DNA of 64,000 bases from Bubalus kerabau (lineage: Eukaryota; Chordata; Mammalia; Artiodactyla; Bovidae): the NCBI RefSeq assembly GCF_029407905.1, contig NC_073643.1:29168001-29232000 (forward strand). Direction: 5' to 3'. Shown here piece by piece: positions 44,539-56,495 of this stretch (the stretch's first letter is position 1; every line of letters begins with the position of its first letter). The translations under genes were made by a program, and so were the position numbers. The notes under the pieces are model-generated. The model worked only from the letters and a program-made list of their open reading frames with translations. It was not told the origin of the DNA and ran no database searches.

Positions 44539-46575
44539 TCATGTCCGACTCTTTGCAACCCCATGAATCACAGCATGCCAGGCGTCCCTGTCCATCACCA
44601 ACGCCCAGAGTTCACCCAAACTCATGTGCGTCCAGTCAGTGATGCCATCCAGCCATCTCATCCTCTGTCGACCCCTTCTCCTCTTGCCCCCAATCCCTCC
44701 CAGCATCTGGGTCTTTTCCAATGAGTCAACTCTTCGCATGAGGTGGCCAAAGTATTGGAGTTTCAGCCTCAGCATCAGTCCTTCCAATGAACACCCAGGA
44801 CTGGTCTCCTTTAGGATGGGCTGGTTGGGTCTCCTTGCATTCTAAGGGACTCTCAAGAGTCTTCTCCAACACCAGAGTTCAAAAGCATCAATTCTTCAGT
44901 GCTCAGCTTTCTTCACAGTCCAACTCTCACATCCATACATGACTACTGGAAAAACCATAGCCTTGACTAGATGGACATTTGTTGGCAAAGTAATATCTCT
45001 GCTTTTTAAAATGCTATCTAGGTTGGTCATAACTTTCCTTCCAAGGAGTAAGCGTCTTTTAATTTCATGGCTACAATTACCATCTGCAGTGATTTTGGTG
45101 CCCCCAAAAATAAAGTCTGACACTGTTTCCACTGTTTCCCCATCTATTTCCCACGAAGTGATGGGACCAGATGCCATGATCTTCGTTTTCTGAATGTTGA
45201 GCTTTAAGCCAACTTTTTCACTCTCCTATTTCAGTTTCATCAAGAGGTTTTTAGTTCTTCTTCACTTTCTGCCATAAGGGTGGTGTCATCTGCATATCTG
45301 AGGTTATTGATATTTCTCCCGGCAATCTTGATTCCAGCTTGTGCTTCCTACAGCCCAGCGTTTCTCATGATGTACTCTGCATAGAAGTTAAATAAGCAGG
45401 GTGACAATATATAGCCTTGACGTACTCCTTTTCCTAGTTGGAACCAGTCTGTTGTTTCATGTCCAGTTCTAACTGTCGCTTCCTGACCTGCATACAAGTT
45501 TTTCAAGAGGCAGGTCAGGTGGTCTGGTATTCTCATCTCTTTCAGAATTTTCCACAGTTTATTGTGATCCACACAGTCAAAGGCTTTGGCATAGTCCATA
45601 AAGCAGAAATAGATGTTTTTCTGGAACTCTCTTGCTTTTTCGATGATCCAGCAGATGGCAATTTGATCTCTGGATCCTATGACTTTTCTAAAACCAGCTT
45701 GAATATCTGGAAGTTCACTGTTCACGTATTGTTGAAGCCTGGCTTGGAGAAATGTGAGCATTACTTTACTAGCGTGTGAGATGAGTGCAATTGTGCAGTA
45801 GTTTGAGCATTCTTTGGCCATGCCTTTCTTTGGGATTGGAATGAAGACTAACCTATTCCAGTCCTGTAGCCTCTGCTGAGTTTTCCAAATTTGTTGGCAT
45901 ATAGATTTCAGCACATTCACAGGACCATCTTTCAGGACTTGAAATAGATCAACTGGAATTCCATCACTAGCTTTGTTTGTAGTCATCCTTTCTAACACCC
46001 ACTTGACTTCACATTCCAGGATGTCTGGCTCTAGGTGACTGATCACACCATCATAATTATCTGGGTTGTGAAGCTCTTTTTTGTACAGTTCTTCTGTGTA
46101 TTCTTGCCACCTCTTCTTAATATCTTCTGCTTCTGTTAGGTCCATACTATTTCTGTCCTTTATTGAGCCCATCTTTGCATGAAATGTTCCCTTGGTGTCT
46201 CTAATTTTCTTGAAGAGATCTCTAGTCTTCCCCATTCTGCTGTTTTCCTCTATTTATTTGCACTGATGGCTGAGGAAGGCTTTCTTATCTCTCCTTGCTA
46301 TTTTTTGGAACTCTGCATTCAAATGGGAATATCTTTCCTTTTCTCCTTTGCTTTTCCCTTCTCTTCTTTTCACAGCTATTTGTAAAGCCTCCTCAAACAG
46401 CCAGTTTGCTTTTTTGCATTTCTTTTCCATGGGGATGGTTTTGATCCCTGTCTCCTGTCCATAGTTCATCAGGCACTCTGTCTATCAGATCTAGTCCCTT
46501 AAATCTGTTTCTCACTTCCACTATATAATCATGGTCTAGATCATCATAACCATGGTCTAGTGGTTTTCCCTACTT
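44539..46575 (-). pseudogene. BovB reverse-transcriptase pseudogene
   Basis: Readable frames are 46469-46254 (linker), 46235-45348 (295 codons: linker, fingers, 'FMDYAKAFDCVDHNKLWKIL'-type motif A region), 45177-44896 and 44787-44539 (C-terminus, 'ELWALVMDRDAWHAVIH'). The 295-codon frame ends at an amber codon (plus-strand cta at 45348-45350) where other copies have glutamate. Between 45345 and 45180 the YADD region is present but shifted by single-base losses (ggttttagttc). A stop at 46255 ('atttatttg') separates the linker. No working protein is possible. Confidence 0.92.
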
Positions 46576-47300
46576 TCTTCAATTTAAGTCTAAATTTTGC
46601 AATAAGGAGTTCATGATATGAGCCACAGTCAGCTCCCAGTCTTGTTTTTGCTGACTGTATAGAGCTTCTCCATCTTTGGCTGCAAAGAATATAATCAATC
46701 TGATTTCAGTGTTGACCATCTGGTGATGTCCATGTGTAGAGTCTTCTCTTATGTTGTTGGAAGAGGGTGTTTGCTATGACCAGTGTGTTCTCTTGGCAAA
46801 ACTCTATTAGCCTTTGCCCTGCTTCATTCTGTACTCCAAAGCCAAATTTGCCTTTTACTCCAGGTGTTTCTTGACTTCCTACTTTTGCATTCCAGTCCCC
46901 TATAATGAAAAGGACATCTTTTTGGGGTGTTCTAAAAGGTCTTGTAGATATTCATAGAGCCATTCAGCTTCAGCTTCTTCAGCGTTACTGGTTGGGGCAT
47001 AGGCTCCCCATGATATTGAATGGTTTGCCTTGGAAATGAACAGACATAATTCTGTCGTTTTTGAGATTGCATCAAAGTACTGCATTTCGGACTCTTTTGT
47101 TGACCATGATGGCTACTCCATTTCTTCTAAGGGATTCTTGCCCATGGTAGTAGATATAGTGGTCATCTGAGTTAAATTCACCCATTCCAGTCCAAATTAA
47201 TTAGCTGATTCCTAAATTGTCGATGTTCACTCTTGTCATCTCCTGTTTGACCACTTCCAATTTGCCTTGATTCATGGACCTAACATTCCAGGTTCCTATA
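46576..47300 (-). pseudogene. BovB endonuclease pseudogene
   Basis: The reverse complement of this stretch is the APE-like endonuclease. The 'GDWNAKVG' block lies near 46880-46900, the 'YAPTSNAEEAEAEW' block is in the 61-codon frame 47085-46900, and the C-terminal 'RSDHELLIAKFRLK' region is at about 46575-46640. Stops and frameshifts occur throughout, including 'ccaaattaattagctgattcc' near 47195. In an active element it nicks target DNA to prime reverse transcription. Confidence 0.85.
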
Positions 47301-47639
47301 CAATATTGCTCTTTACAGCATCAGACCCTGCTTCTACACCAGTCACATCCACAACTGGGTATTGTTTTTGCTTTGGCTCCATCTCTTCATTCTTTCTGGA
47401 GTTATTTCTCCATTGATCTCCTGTAGCATATTGGGCACCTACCGACCTGGAGAGTTCCTCTTTCAGTATCTTATCATTTTGCCTTTTCATACTGTTCATG
47501 GGGTTCTCAAGGCAAGAATACTGAAGTGGTTTGCCTATCCCTTCTCCAGTGGACCACATTCTGTCAGACCTGTCCACCATGACCCGTCTGTCTTGGGTGG
47601 CCCCACACAGCATGGCTTAATTTCATTGAGTTAGACAAG

Positions 47640-47935
47640 GCTGTGGTCCATGTGATCAGATTAGCTAGTTTTCTGTGTTTATGGTTTCAGAGTGTCTGAC
47701 CTTTGATGCCCTCTTGCAACACCTACCATCCTACTTGGGTGTCTCTTACCTTGGACTTGGGGTATCTCTTAACGGCTGCTCCAGCAAAGCGCAGCCACTG
47801 CTCCTTACCTTGGATGAGGTCGCCCCTCCTGACTTTAAACGTGGAATAGCTCCTCTCGGCCCTCCTGCACCCACGCAGCCCCTGCTCCTTTACATAGGGT
47901 TGCTCCTCTCGGCCATCACCCCACACAGATAGCTA
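47640..47935 (-). promoter_or_regulatory. BovB 5' UTR (putative internal promoter region)
   Basis: This is the GC-rich leader of the full-length BovB, with repeated short modules (tagctcctctcggccctcctg near 47850, ttgctcctctcggcc near 47903, and cagccactgctccttacc near 47799). It lies upstream of the endonuclease and is absent from every other copy here. LINE 5' UTRs usually hold the element's promoter; that role is inferred, not shown. An 85-codon plus-strand frame across it is fortuitous. Confidence 0.7.
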
Positions 47936-49766
47936 TTAATCTAGGATTCCCCCTTGAAATCCTGAATTCATTGCATTTTGGAAAACAGAGTCTTTGTCCT
48001 TAGAGAGCTTCTTTTCATTGTTCTAGTTACTTAGAAACAGTGAGTGTAAGCATCTTTATGTCAACAATAGGTGGATAAAGGAGATAGTACTTATAAAAAT
48101 TAGCATTTGGCCATGCTCAACAGAGATGAATTTCACAATGCAACAAAGCATCCACCAAAATAAACACTTAACAAGTAAGGTTTCCCACAGTGTGCCTGAA
48201 CACCTAACCCTTCCTTGTCCCTAGTTTCCTCTTTAAGAACCATACTTTTGAGATCTGTGATTGAGAACATCAGACAGATTCTGTTTTCTCAAATGGAATT
48301 GATACAACCTCTATGTGTTGGTAGCCCACACCATAAGATTAAAAAAAAAAAGGAAGAAAATTAATGATGCTCCAAGCTGGTTTCTCCTGAACTTCTCAAA
48401 GATGATTGTAATATCATACATTTGTTTTCAAAGCAAATAATTTAGGAGCCTTTATGGAGTATTATTTTGCCTCTGCGGAATTTGTATTTTCTTTTCTGAC
48501 ATCACACCTTTGTTTATCCTTTGGGGAAATCCCATTCCCCTCTTCTCACTGTATGTAGTTTTAACAAAGTTGGCTCCGTCTTCCACTGGAACCCAGATGT
48601 TTGTTGATTTCCCAACAAACATCTCCTTCAGCAAGGAATTTGATTAAGGAGATGGGCAATTGAAACAAGACATGTCAGTGCAACATATACAGGAAATTTA
48701 TTGAATATAATGACCCATTATGAAGTGAAAATTTAACTAAAAATTAAGGCAGCAAGAGAAAAAGTTTGGCCTGGAAAGGAGAAAGACCATTTCTAGCATA
48801 ATCTGGGCATCTGGATACAGCCATGCTTGAAGCCAGACACACCTGAATATTTTAGTTATGTGTACCAATAAATTTGTCCTCTTTTCTTTTAAAGTCAGTT
48901 TGGTTTTATTTTCTGCTGCTCATAACCAAAAGTGCTAAAATGTAAGAAGAAAAAAACTGAAATGTGAAACAGTTGAAAATCAGTAGATACTTGTATGCTA
49001 GAAAATGATGATCTAATTTCTTTTATCTCCTCTTTAGTATGTAAACAATTTTAAAGAGATGTTTCAACCAATTTAGCCAATTTGTTTCTCATATGACACT
49101 TTTTTTTCCCTGCTAATGGATGTGTTACATTTTGGAAGATTGACTCTGGTTCCCTGGAGAATTGATTTTCTTTGTTCTTAATATCATGAAATAGCCTTCC
49201 AATGAATAAAAGAAAAATTTATTTCAGTGCTACCCATTGTGTAGTGAAAATGATTGACTTACTAAACACCAACCACAAGACCAGTCTATCTTGTTGATTC
49301 AACAAAAATATCACCTGCCACTGAGAAATCTTTTCAGCTCCTGAAGCTAACTTGCAAAACATTTGTAATCATCATGCCTAGAAATATTGAGCATAGTTAA
49401 GATTCTTTATTTTCCTTATTGAGTAATGATTTGAGAAATAAGAAACAAGAAATTATTGCATCTAAAAAACAAACTTGAACTATAAACAGTATTTAAGAAC
49501 AAAGAATTGTTGACATTTCTGGGTGAAGAGACTTAGCAGTCTTTCTGGATTTCTCAGACCATTTGTCAGTTACAGATCTGTTGCAAATTAAAATGAGTAT
49601 CATTGGAATTTGAGAAATTGTTTAAGTCATCAGAATTTGGAAATTTAACCATGAATTTTTTTGTGGTAGGACTTATTGAGATTTTCAATACATAAGTTAC
49701 CAGAAAAACCTCAGTGGTAATCAGTAATGCAAAGTTTGGGGGCATGTTCTCATTTGAATGCAAATG
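47936..49766. other. unique AT-rich DNA
   Basis: No gene or clear repeat. Short A tracts at 48341-48352. Confidence 0.5.
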
Positions 49767-49984
49767 TGGTTATCATCTTTAAGGCTCTGATCATCAAACG
49801 TGTCTACTTATTGGAATCTCCTGAGGATTTAAAAAGTACTAGTAATAGAAATATATGGTATTGAAGTACAATTTTATATTGGCACCTCAATATCATATAT
49901 TGCTGTTACTAGTACTTTTTAAATCCCTGGGAGATTCCAATAAGTAGACACGTTTGATGATCAGAGGCTTAAAGATGATAACCA
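49767..49984. repeat. 218-bp spacer-free imperfect palindrome
   Basis: Each base pairs with its mirror about the centre at 49875/49876. I counted 97 complementary pairs of 109 with no gap. The outer 79 positions (tggttatcatc...tactagtaa) have only 4 mismatches, and the middle 50 bp are looser. It could fold into one long cruciform. The arms resemble MER5-type sequence (ggaatctcctgaggattt), and the outer right flank continues as a MER5-like 3' end, so the palindrome may have arisen by inverted copying of part of a MER5 element. Confidence 0.93.
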
Positions 49985-50450
49985 ATTTTACATAGGGATG
50001 TTTAAAAAGCTCTCTAGGTGAGTCTAATGTGCAAAGTTCGAGAATGGTTGCTGTAAGACACTACTGCTATCATTTTAAAGGTCATGTAAATCATTGAAAG
50101 TGAAAGCATTAGTCACTCAGTCCTGTCTCTTTGTGACCCCTGGACTGTAGCCCACTAGACTCCCCTGTCCATGGGATTTCCCAGACAAGAATACTGGAGT
50201 GGGTTGCCATTTCTTCCTTGAAGGGACGTTTCCAACCCAGGGATGGAACCTGTGTCTCCTGTGTTCCCTAAAGTGCAGGCAGATTCTTTACCATCTGAGC
50301 CACCAGGGAAGCCCCTAAGGATGTTTAAATTAGCTTGTGATGCATTAGGACTGGGTGGTGGGGGTGGGGGAAATCATTTCAAAATCTGCATTTTTAGCTT
50401 TTAAGATGTTGCTGGGTAAGTTTCACACTGAGTAGCAGGGCTCTAAGGCA
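49985..50450 (+). mobile_element. MER5-like hAT remnants around a Bov-tA
   Basis: 'gatgtttaaaaagctctctaggtgagtctaatgtgc..aagttcgagaatgg' (49998-50046) and, past the Bov-tA, 'aatctgcatttttagctttt...ttgctgggtaag...gagtagcagggctct' (50380-50444) read as parts of MER5-type non-autonomous hAT elements. Orientation of the two parts may differ. Diverged. Confidence 0.5.
50092..50316 (-). mobile_element. Bov-tA SINE
   Basis: From the 3' end ('ttagtcactcagtcctgtc') to the tRNA-like head ('ttaccatctgagccaccagggaagcccc'). Diverged 14-mers aaggtcatgtaaat (50078-50091) and aaggatgtttaaat (50317-50330) are the probable target duplication. Confidence 0.9.
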
Positions 50451-51699
50451 AGGGTTGTATTTTTGGAGTAACTATGAATAAGGAAATTTTCTAGTGTTAC
50501 CCACTGCCCATCTGGAATGAAGAGTGGGAATCTCTTCTACTGTGGATGTTTCTGGTAATCCAGTTTGATCTGTGGAGGACATTCTATTATTATAATGAAG
50601 ACTAGTGAAGAGTTGTTATTCCCGCGGGTGGTACCACCTTTGCAGAGAGTGGGAGAAAGAACTGGGTGTACTTGAGTCTCCTGCTTTTCACAGCCTCTGG
50701 TCTCAGTTTTGGTTAAGCCTTGGGCAAAATGGCAAAGCTTGACTTTCACACCTCCACCCACTCTGTCTCCACTTCCCGTCTGTCTTCTCCTTGTGGTCAG
50801 CTGGCCCAGCCATCCTCCTCCTCCTCATCCCTGCAGGCTGCCTGTGCTTCTGGGGCTTTGGCTTTAACTGATGAAGAACATGGTTTTGAATAAACCAAGT
50901 CTCAAATTCTCTTCCTCTAGTCATACCACAGCATGAGCCTTTTAATGAGTCCTTGGTTGACAGGCCTGTTTCTGGATAATTTGGAAGTGGAAGTTTCCAA
51001 TTCCACAAACTGAAATTTCCACTTCAGTTTGGGAGTGAAAATGGAACCTTCTCTCCTCGCCTTCTGTTCAGTGTTCTGCTGATATTTCATCAGTTCCCAC
51101 AGTGTGATGAAATACCTCCTCTTCTGAAATAAGGTGTGAGAACAAACACACCTTAGTCCAAGGAACTAATGTCAAAAAAGACCCTGATCTCTAACTCTCA
51201 AAAATCCTAATTTCAAATCTTTTTTAGTGTATTTTTGAATGTCAGCATATATAGGAAAATATTTATTTATTTTTAGCAACATAACTATCCCAAGGGAAGG
51301 ACCTGGTTTCCTTGGGTGGACATTTTAATCACTTTGGGTTGAATAAGGGATGGAGCCTTTCCAGGGGCATGCTTGAGAAAATAAGAAGTATGCTCTAGAG
51401 TTAAATAGAGAACACTTGTTTTGCCAAGTGAAGTAGAGAGATTGAAAACAAGAGCTGAGAACAATAGACAAGAATTTTGGCAGCTCAGTCAGGAAGAGGG
51501 GAAGGAGATGCTGTTACTAGCAGTAAGAATTCTTTTTTTTTTTTTTTTAGGGCAAGTGGAGACATGTTCATGGAAGGGAATTTTAATACATTTCCTCCAT
51601 GTGATAGGCAGTAGGAATCCTCTTCTTTTTTCCTTATGGTGCCTCTAGCAGACTATCCATTTTTCATGAACACATTGGGATATCTTGGTGTCTATTTTA
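50451..51699. other. unassigned DNA
   Basis: A locally GC-richer part (50600-50900) gives a 101-codon minus-strand frame (51008-50703), rich in basic residues but not recognisable. A T18 tract is at 51531-51549. No supported gene. Confidence 0.4.
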
Positions 51700-52222
51700 T
51701 CATTTAAAAATGCAAGTTAGATCATGCTACACCTACACTCAGAACTTTCTAGTAGTTCTCCATTGCATGCAGAGTGCAAGTTGGTGGCTTTGCAGTGATC
51801 CAGAAGGTCTGACATGAGCTCATTTTCTGGTTCTTCCTGACCTCTCCTCTTTCCTCTCCAGTCCACATCTCACTTTTCTTAGAACACGTGGCCATGTTTC
51901 CTTCCTTGTGGCCTTTGCCATTCCTCCCTCTAGAAGGATGGGTCTAGAATATCTACAGGGGTCATTTCTCCCCCTGCTGTCAGCCTTTCCTCAAATGCGT
52001 CTTTCTCAGCAGCTGAATTTAAAATGGAAAGCTCCCTCCCAACTTTTCAACCATTTATTATGCTCTTTCTTTCACATATCTTCTCTTGGTGTGCTCAAGA
52101 ATGTATTTATTCATTATTTTAGTCTCTGCTCCCAAATGTAAGCACTATGAAGATAGGGGTTCATGTATTTTTTCTGGTGACAGAGAGTCAGCATCTAGCA
52201 CATACTCACTGAAGAAATGAAT
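51700..52222 (+). mobile_element. L2 LINE 3' end
   Basis: 'gatcatgctacacctacactcagaactttc', 'tccattgcatgcagagtgcaag', 'tggcctttgccattcctccctctagaaggatg', 'atgtaagcactatgaagatagggg' and 'atctagcacatactcactgaagaaatgaatg' track the L2 ORF2 3' end and UTR in sense orientation, including the terminal (tgaa) repeat. An ancient mammalian CR1-clade LINE, non-functional. Confidence 0.82.
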
Positions 52223-52310
52223 GTAGAGAAATGCCCATTAGACTTCCAAGTTGCCCATAAGAAGTTAGTCATAACCGAATTACTTGGACAGTACTTGCCA
52301 TGGGGCTTCT

Positions 52311-52857
52311 CAGTTCAGTTCAGTCGCTCAGTTGTGTCGACTCTTTGTGACCCCATGAACCACAGCACACCAGGCCTCCCTGTCCATCACCAACTCCCAG
52401 AGTCCACCCAAACCCGTGTCCATCAAGTCGGTGATGCCATCCAACCATCTCATCCTCTGTTGTCCCCTTCTCCTGCCCTCAATCTTTCCCAGCATCAAGG
52501 TCTTTTCCAGTGAGTCAGCTCTTTGCATCAGGTGGCCAAAGTATTGGAGTTTCAGCTTCAGCATCAGTCCTTCCAATGAATACTCAGGACTGATTTCCTT
52601 TAGGATGGACTGGTTGGATCTCCTTTCAGTCCAAGGGACTCTCAAGAGTCTTCTCCAACACCACAGATCAAAAGCATCAATTCTTTAATGCTCAGCTTTC
52701 TTTATAGTCCAACTTTCATATCCATACATGACCACTGGAAAAACCATAGCCTTGACTAGACCAAGCTTTGTTGACAAAGTAATGTCTCTGCTTTTCAATA
52801 TGCTGTCTAGGTTGGTCATAACTTTCCTTCCAAGGAGTAAGCATCTTTTAATTTCAT
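52311..52857 (-). mobile_element. BovB 3' end
   Basis: It runs from 'cagttcagttcagtcgctcag' to 'gcatcttttaatttcat'. The hexamer gcttct at 52305-52310 and 52858-52863 is a possible short target duplication. The C-terminal frame 52645-52328 is followed by stops (e.g. in 'ttctttaatgctc'). Confidence 0.92.
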
Positions 52858-52863
52858 GCTTCT

Positions 52864-53599
52864 AGTCAGTAGCTAATAAATTAATTAGATGGAAATACAT
52901 GAATTATTCCTCCATAATCCTCCCACCCCAGTTCTAATCTCTTGCATCACCCGGTTTCTCTATATTCGGTTTTAGAATGGATTTACTTGGAGCAGTAACA
53001 TTAAGTCCTTAGCCTTAGCACAAATGTGAGGCTCCCTTGGCAGGTGCTTATGCTGCACCCATACCCCTCCCTTTTGTCCCCACAACTCCCACTGACTGCC
53101 AGCCCTTCCCTCAAAGGTAGATTCTGCAGCTCCTGCCTCTTCAGCCAAGCACCAGCTTCTGACTTCTCCTTATTTATCTCTTTGAATTTGTCTTACATTT
53201 GCCCTTGACAAAGATTCTTTGCTTGACCTAACTTGAGTCAGTTTCCTGAACCTTCTCCTAGGTCCATCTCTGTGCTTCCTTGGAAAACGAAGTTTTAGCA
53301 GAAACATACTGAATCAGTTGAATCAGAACTCCTCATCCTTAATACATGATTGGTCTCCTCATCTTCCACCGGTGGTGTGTCATTAACATGGTTGGTCTTC
53401 AGTGAGGTTCCTTTTCAGTTGGTTGAGCCCAAATCTCTCCTACCCCTGGCATTTCCTTTTAATAATTTCCTGTCCACTGACCTCCATGCTTACTTCTTGA
53501 ATGTCAGTCCCCACTTGCCTGTCTGTATTTAGTGTTGAGCCCAATCTCTTTCCCACACTGTAAAATTCCTTTGCAGTGGTTCGTGTACCTTCTATGGTG
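52864..53599. other. unassigned DNA
   Basis: C-rich in places (53030-53130). Two 60-codon frames lack any family resemblance. Confidence 0.45.
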
Positions 53600-53829
53600 T
53601 GTGTGTGCATGCTCAGTTACTCAGTTGTGTATGACTCTTTGTGACCCCATGGACTATAGCCTGCCAGGCTCTTCTGTTCATGGGATTATCCCAGTAAGAA
53701 TGTTGGAAGAGGTTGCCATTTCCTCCTGTGGGGGAATCTCCCTGAACCAGGGATCAAACCTGAGTCTCCCACAACTTCTGCAATTGCAGGTGGATTCTTT
53801 ACCACCGAGCCACCTGGGAAGCCCCACCT
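53600..53829 (-). mobile_element. Bov-tA SINE with (TG)n edge
   Basis: 'gctcagttactcagttgtgtatgac' is the 3' end, and 'tttaccaccgagccacctgggaagcccc' the tRNA-like head. A short (TG)n/(CA)n precedes it, as is common at Bov-tA tails. Confidence 0.9.
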
Positions 53830-53974
53830 ACTGGGATGATCCTGAATGAATTTAGTCTGCCTTGCCGACTATAACAAGTGTCATTGAATATTCTTTTTCT
53901 TTAACAGCTTCCCTGTCTCTTTTCCAGTAGCTCTACATCCACTGTTTTTTTCCTTCTGCTCAGGAGTTTTGCTT

Positions 53975-54365
53975 AGAGTCAAAAAGATCAGAAGTTCAGC
54001 TGAGGGTCTGCTATTATACAACTGTGTGGTGTTAGACATATTTATGTCTTATGGCTTCCCTGGTCACACAGATGGTACAGAATCTGCCTGCAATACAGGA
54101 GACCTGATTCGATCCGTGGATCTGGAAGATCCCCTGGAGAAGGAAATGGCAACCCATTCCAGTAATCTTGCCTGGAGAATCCCAAGGACAAAGGAGCCTG
54201 GTGGGCTACAGTCCATGGGGTTGCAAAGGGTTGGATATGACTGAATGACTAATGCACACATACACACATATACATATTATATATACTTATAAATATGTGT
54301 GTATATATACAAACATATATACTCTAAACCTCAGTTTTCATGTCTGCAAAATGGGCATATAATAT
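53975..54365 (+). mobile_element. MIR split by a Bov-tA
   Basis: 'caaaaagatcagaagttcagctgagggtctgctattatacaactgtgtggtgttagac' is the front part of MIR; 'ctctaaacctcagttttcatgtctgcaaaatgggcatataatatc' at 54321-54365 is its middle. A Bov-tA and a TA/CA-rich tail separate them. Confidence 0.78.
54052..54262 (+). mobile_element. Bov-tA SINE nested in MIR
   Basis: The head 'tggcttccctggtcacacagatgg' is followed by the body to 'gttggatatgactgaatgac'. It is followed by an AC/TA-rich tail to about 54320. Confidence 0.9.
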
Positions 54366-54959
54366 CAGGTTTTTGTTCTTTGTACATAAGGTAGAAATGG
54401 GATATTTTAACCTAATGGGCAATCTTGACCTTATGGTGAATAGTGAGATGATGCATAAATAGTGTTCTTAACTGGGTGGCCAATAAATTTTAATATTTCC
54501 CCCCTTTCTTCTCCTTCCTTTTACTAGCTTCTGTTGAATCATAAAATCTTTACTTTGAAAGAGATATTAAGGGCCCTTGATGTACCTGTTTATCTACAAA
54601 TCTATTCTTTATCATCTTTGAAAGTCATTATCATGTCTCTGGTTGAAACTTTTGTTTCCTGCCAAAGCAGCCTGTAATCTTTCTGGTGTAGATATTGTTA
54701 GGGTTTCTTGTGTATTGAGATTGAACCGCTCACCCTAAAACCTCCATTTTTAACCCTAACACCTAATGTTGGGTGTTCTATAGACAAACTAACTTTTACT
54801 TCATGGTAACTTTTCAGAAATTTGAGAATAGTTACCCTGTCTTTCCCTGTTTTTAATCATACAGACTAATTTCCCAGAGTAATATTGGTCATTCAACAAA
54901 CAGTATTTTGATTTCTTTCTCATTCCGATTATTTCTCTGGGCAAGTCTATCTTGTGAGG
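54366..54959. other. unassigned AT-rich DNA
   Basis: No recognised gene or repeat. Confidence 0.45.
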
Positions 54960-55170
54960 CAGTAGACGAAAGTGGTTGAAGATGCAACTAGTGTTTGAAT
55001 CTTTTCAGTCTAAGCTCTACCTTTATTAGCTGAGAACTTGGGGTAAATATCTCTAAATGTTTGTATAAAATGGATATTAACGAAAGGTCTTCCATGCGCT
55101 GGTTGGAGGAATCAAGTGGAGAGTGCCTTCTGTGTGCTTAACACAGTACCTGGTGTATGGCTGTTGCTCT
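54960..55170 (+). mobile_element. MIR SINE remnant
   Basis: 'ggcagtagacgaaagtgg', 'gtgtttgaatcttttcagtctaagctctacc', 'ttgggtaaatatctc', 'tttgtataaaatggatatt' and 'acacagtacctggtgtatgg' appear in MIR order. Confidence 0.75.
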
Positions 55171-56307
55171 GGAAATGGGGGTTTGCAGTTGGGGAGCTGT
55201 TTTGCTGAAAGTTTTCACTTTCATCTCAGGTTCAAAGGATTTGTTAACAAAATAAGCCACTCGTTATATACACATAAATAATGCAAATATTTATTAGAGA
55301 ATTATCTAGCTTATTTTCAGTATACTAACATTAAAAGAAAAAGAGAGATAGAGCAAAGAATACGTCACCAAATTGGATTTTTACCAACATCCAGACTTAA
55401 ACAGCTCTGGGGAGTCCTGTGTCACAGTACGTGTGGAGCCCCCAGTTGGGAAAGGGTCCCAGGCAGCATGTCCGCTCCACAGGTAAGACTTCAGAGATTG
55501 CAGTTCAGGGTCCCTGCTTATATTCCCAGGACAGACACAAACTGATATCATCATCAATCTGTGACCCAATTGCAAGCCTGGTTTCAGGTTAATGCTGTTT
55601 GTTTTCTAAAACTTGGAATGTTGCTAAGCCTGGGGCTTGGTTGGCCAGGCCCCCTTCATGGGCTCAACAATTCAACAAGATTCCTCCCCCATCTTATCTA
55701 AGGTGCTGCAAGTTTTTCACTAACAGCAAGCAGTCACTTACAGTCACTCAGTCAGGGCAGTGTCCAGGCAGGTGAGAAGCAAGTTCAGAGGCCTGCTCTG
55801 CTTTGTCTCTGAAGCCCAAACCAGAATATATTTTTTTAATTTCTCTAACAGGACCACAGCCTGCCAGATGCAGCCTGGTGGGGGTGAGGGACAGAGTAAA
55901 GCTAGATCAATGCTGTCCCCTTTGTTCTGGAAACTGTGGTTCTACCTGTGTAGTCTTAGACAGAATGGAGTTTTGCTGGCATCTACATCAGTCAACTCAC
56001 ACTCACTCCATTTAGAATCAATAACGCTAAGGATAAAAGTAACATGTTCCTAATGAAGCATTACAAATGCCAAGAGAATAAATAGAGATTCCTCTACAAA
56101 GTTGAAAAGACTACATACTAAAAAATTTTACTCTACATACAGGGAGATCACATGTTAAGAAAGTAATTTAGAGATCAGTAAGAGCTCATTCATTTATTCG
56201 TTCAGTTTTTCATTGAATATTTGTTTAGTCACAACTGTATTCCATTCACCATGCTAGGAAAGAATATCTTTCCTCACATCCCTCACTATCATATTTTTGA
56301 TATTGGT
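55171..56307. other. unassigned block, LTR-like composition
   Basis: 55270-56040 is a moderately GC-rich block (e.g. 'gtggagcccccagttgggaaagggtcccaggc', 'gcttggttggccaggcccccttcatgg') set in AT-rich DNA. It has the look of an endogenous-retrovirus LTR or a retrocopy, but I cannot match it. Frames of 97 and 70 codons overlap at 55760-56053 without known domains. 56185-56280 resembles an ancient repeat ('tcattcatttattcgttcag'). Confidence 0.35.
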
Positions 56308-56495
56308 AAGTACAATTCCCCAGGTCGGTAGGTGCCTGATACGCTACTGGAGATCAGTGGAGAAATAACTCCAGAAAGAATGAAGAGACAGAGCCACAGG
56401 AAAAACAACACCCAGTTGTGGATGGGACTGGTGATGGAAGTAAAGTCTGATGCTGTAAAGAACAATATTGCATAGGAACCTGGAATGTTAGGTCC

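Larger units (their letters stand above)
44521..47935 (-). mobile_element. near full-length BovB LINE with 5' UTR
   Basis: At about 3.4 kb this is the most complete copy in the window. From right to left it has a GC-rich 5' UTR (about 47640-47935), leader, endonuclease (about 47270-46590), linker, RT and the terminal (ctgaa)n at 44521. The order is uninterrupted, in contrast to the inverted copy at 27946. I find no clear target duplication at the two ends. Many frame breaks make it inactive. Confidence 0.94.

Noticed and set aside
47675..47932. 85-codon plus-strand frame, GC-rich, could pass for a gene
   Set aside because: It is the antisense of the BovB 5' UTR, explained by the element and without a domain.
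50703..51008. 101-codon minus-strand basic frame
   Set aside because: No domain, no codon pattern, and it overlaps a second frame (50537-50761). Without similarity support I do not call a gene.
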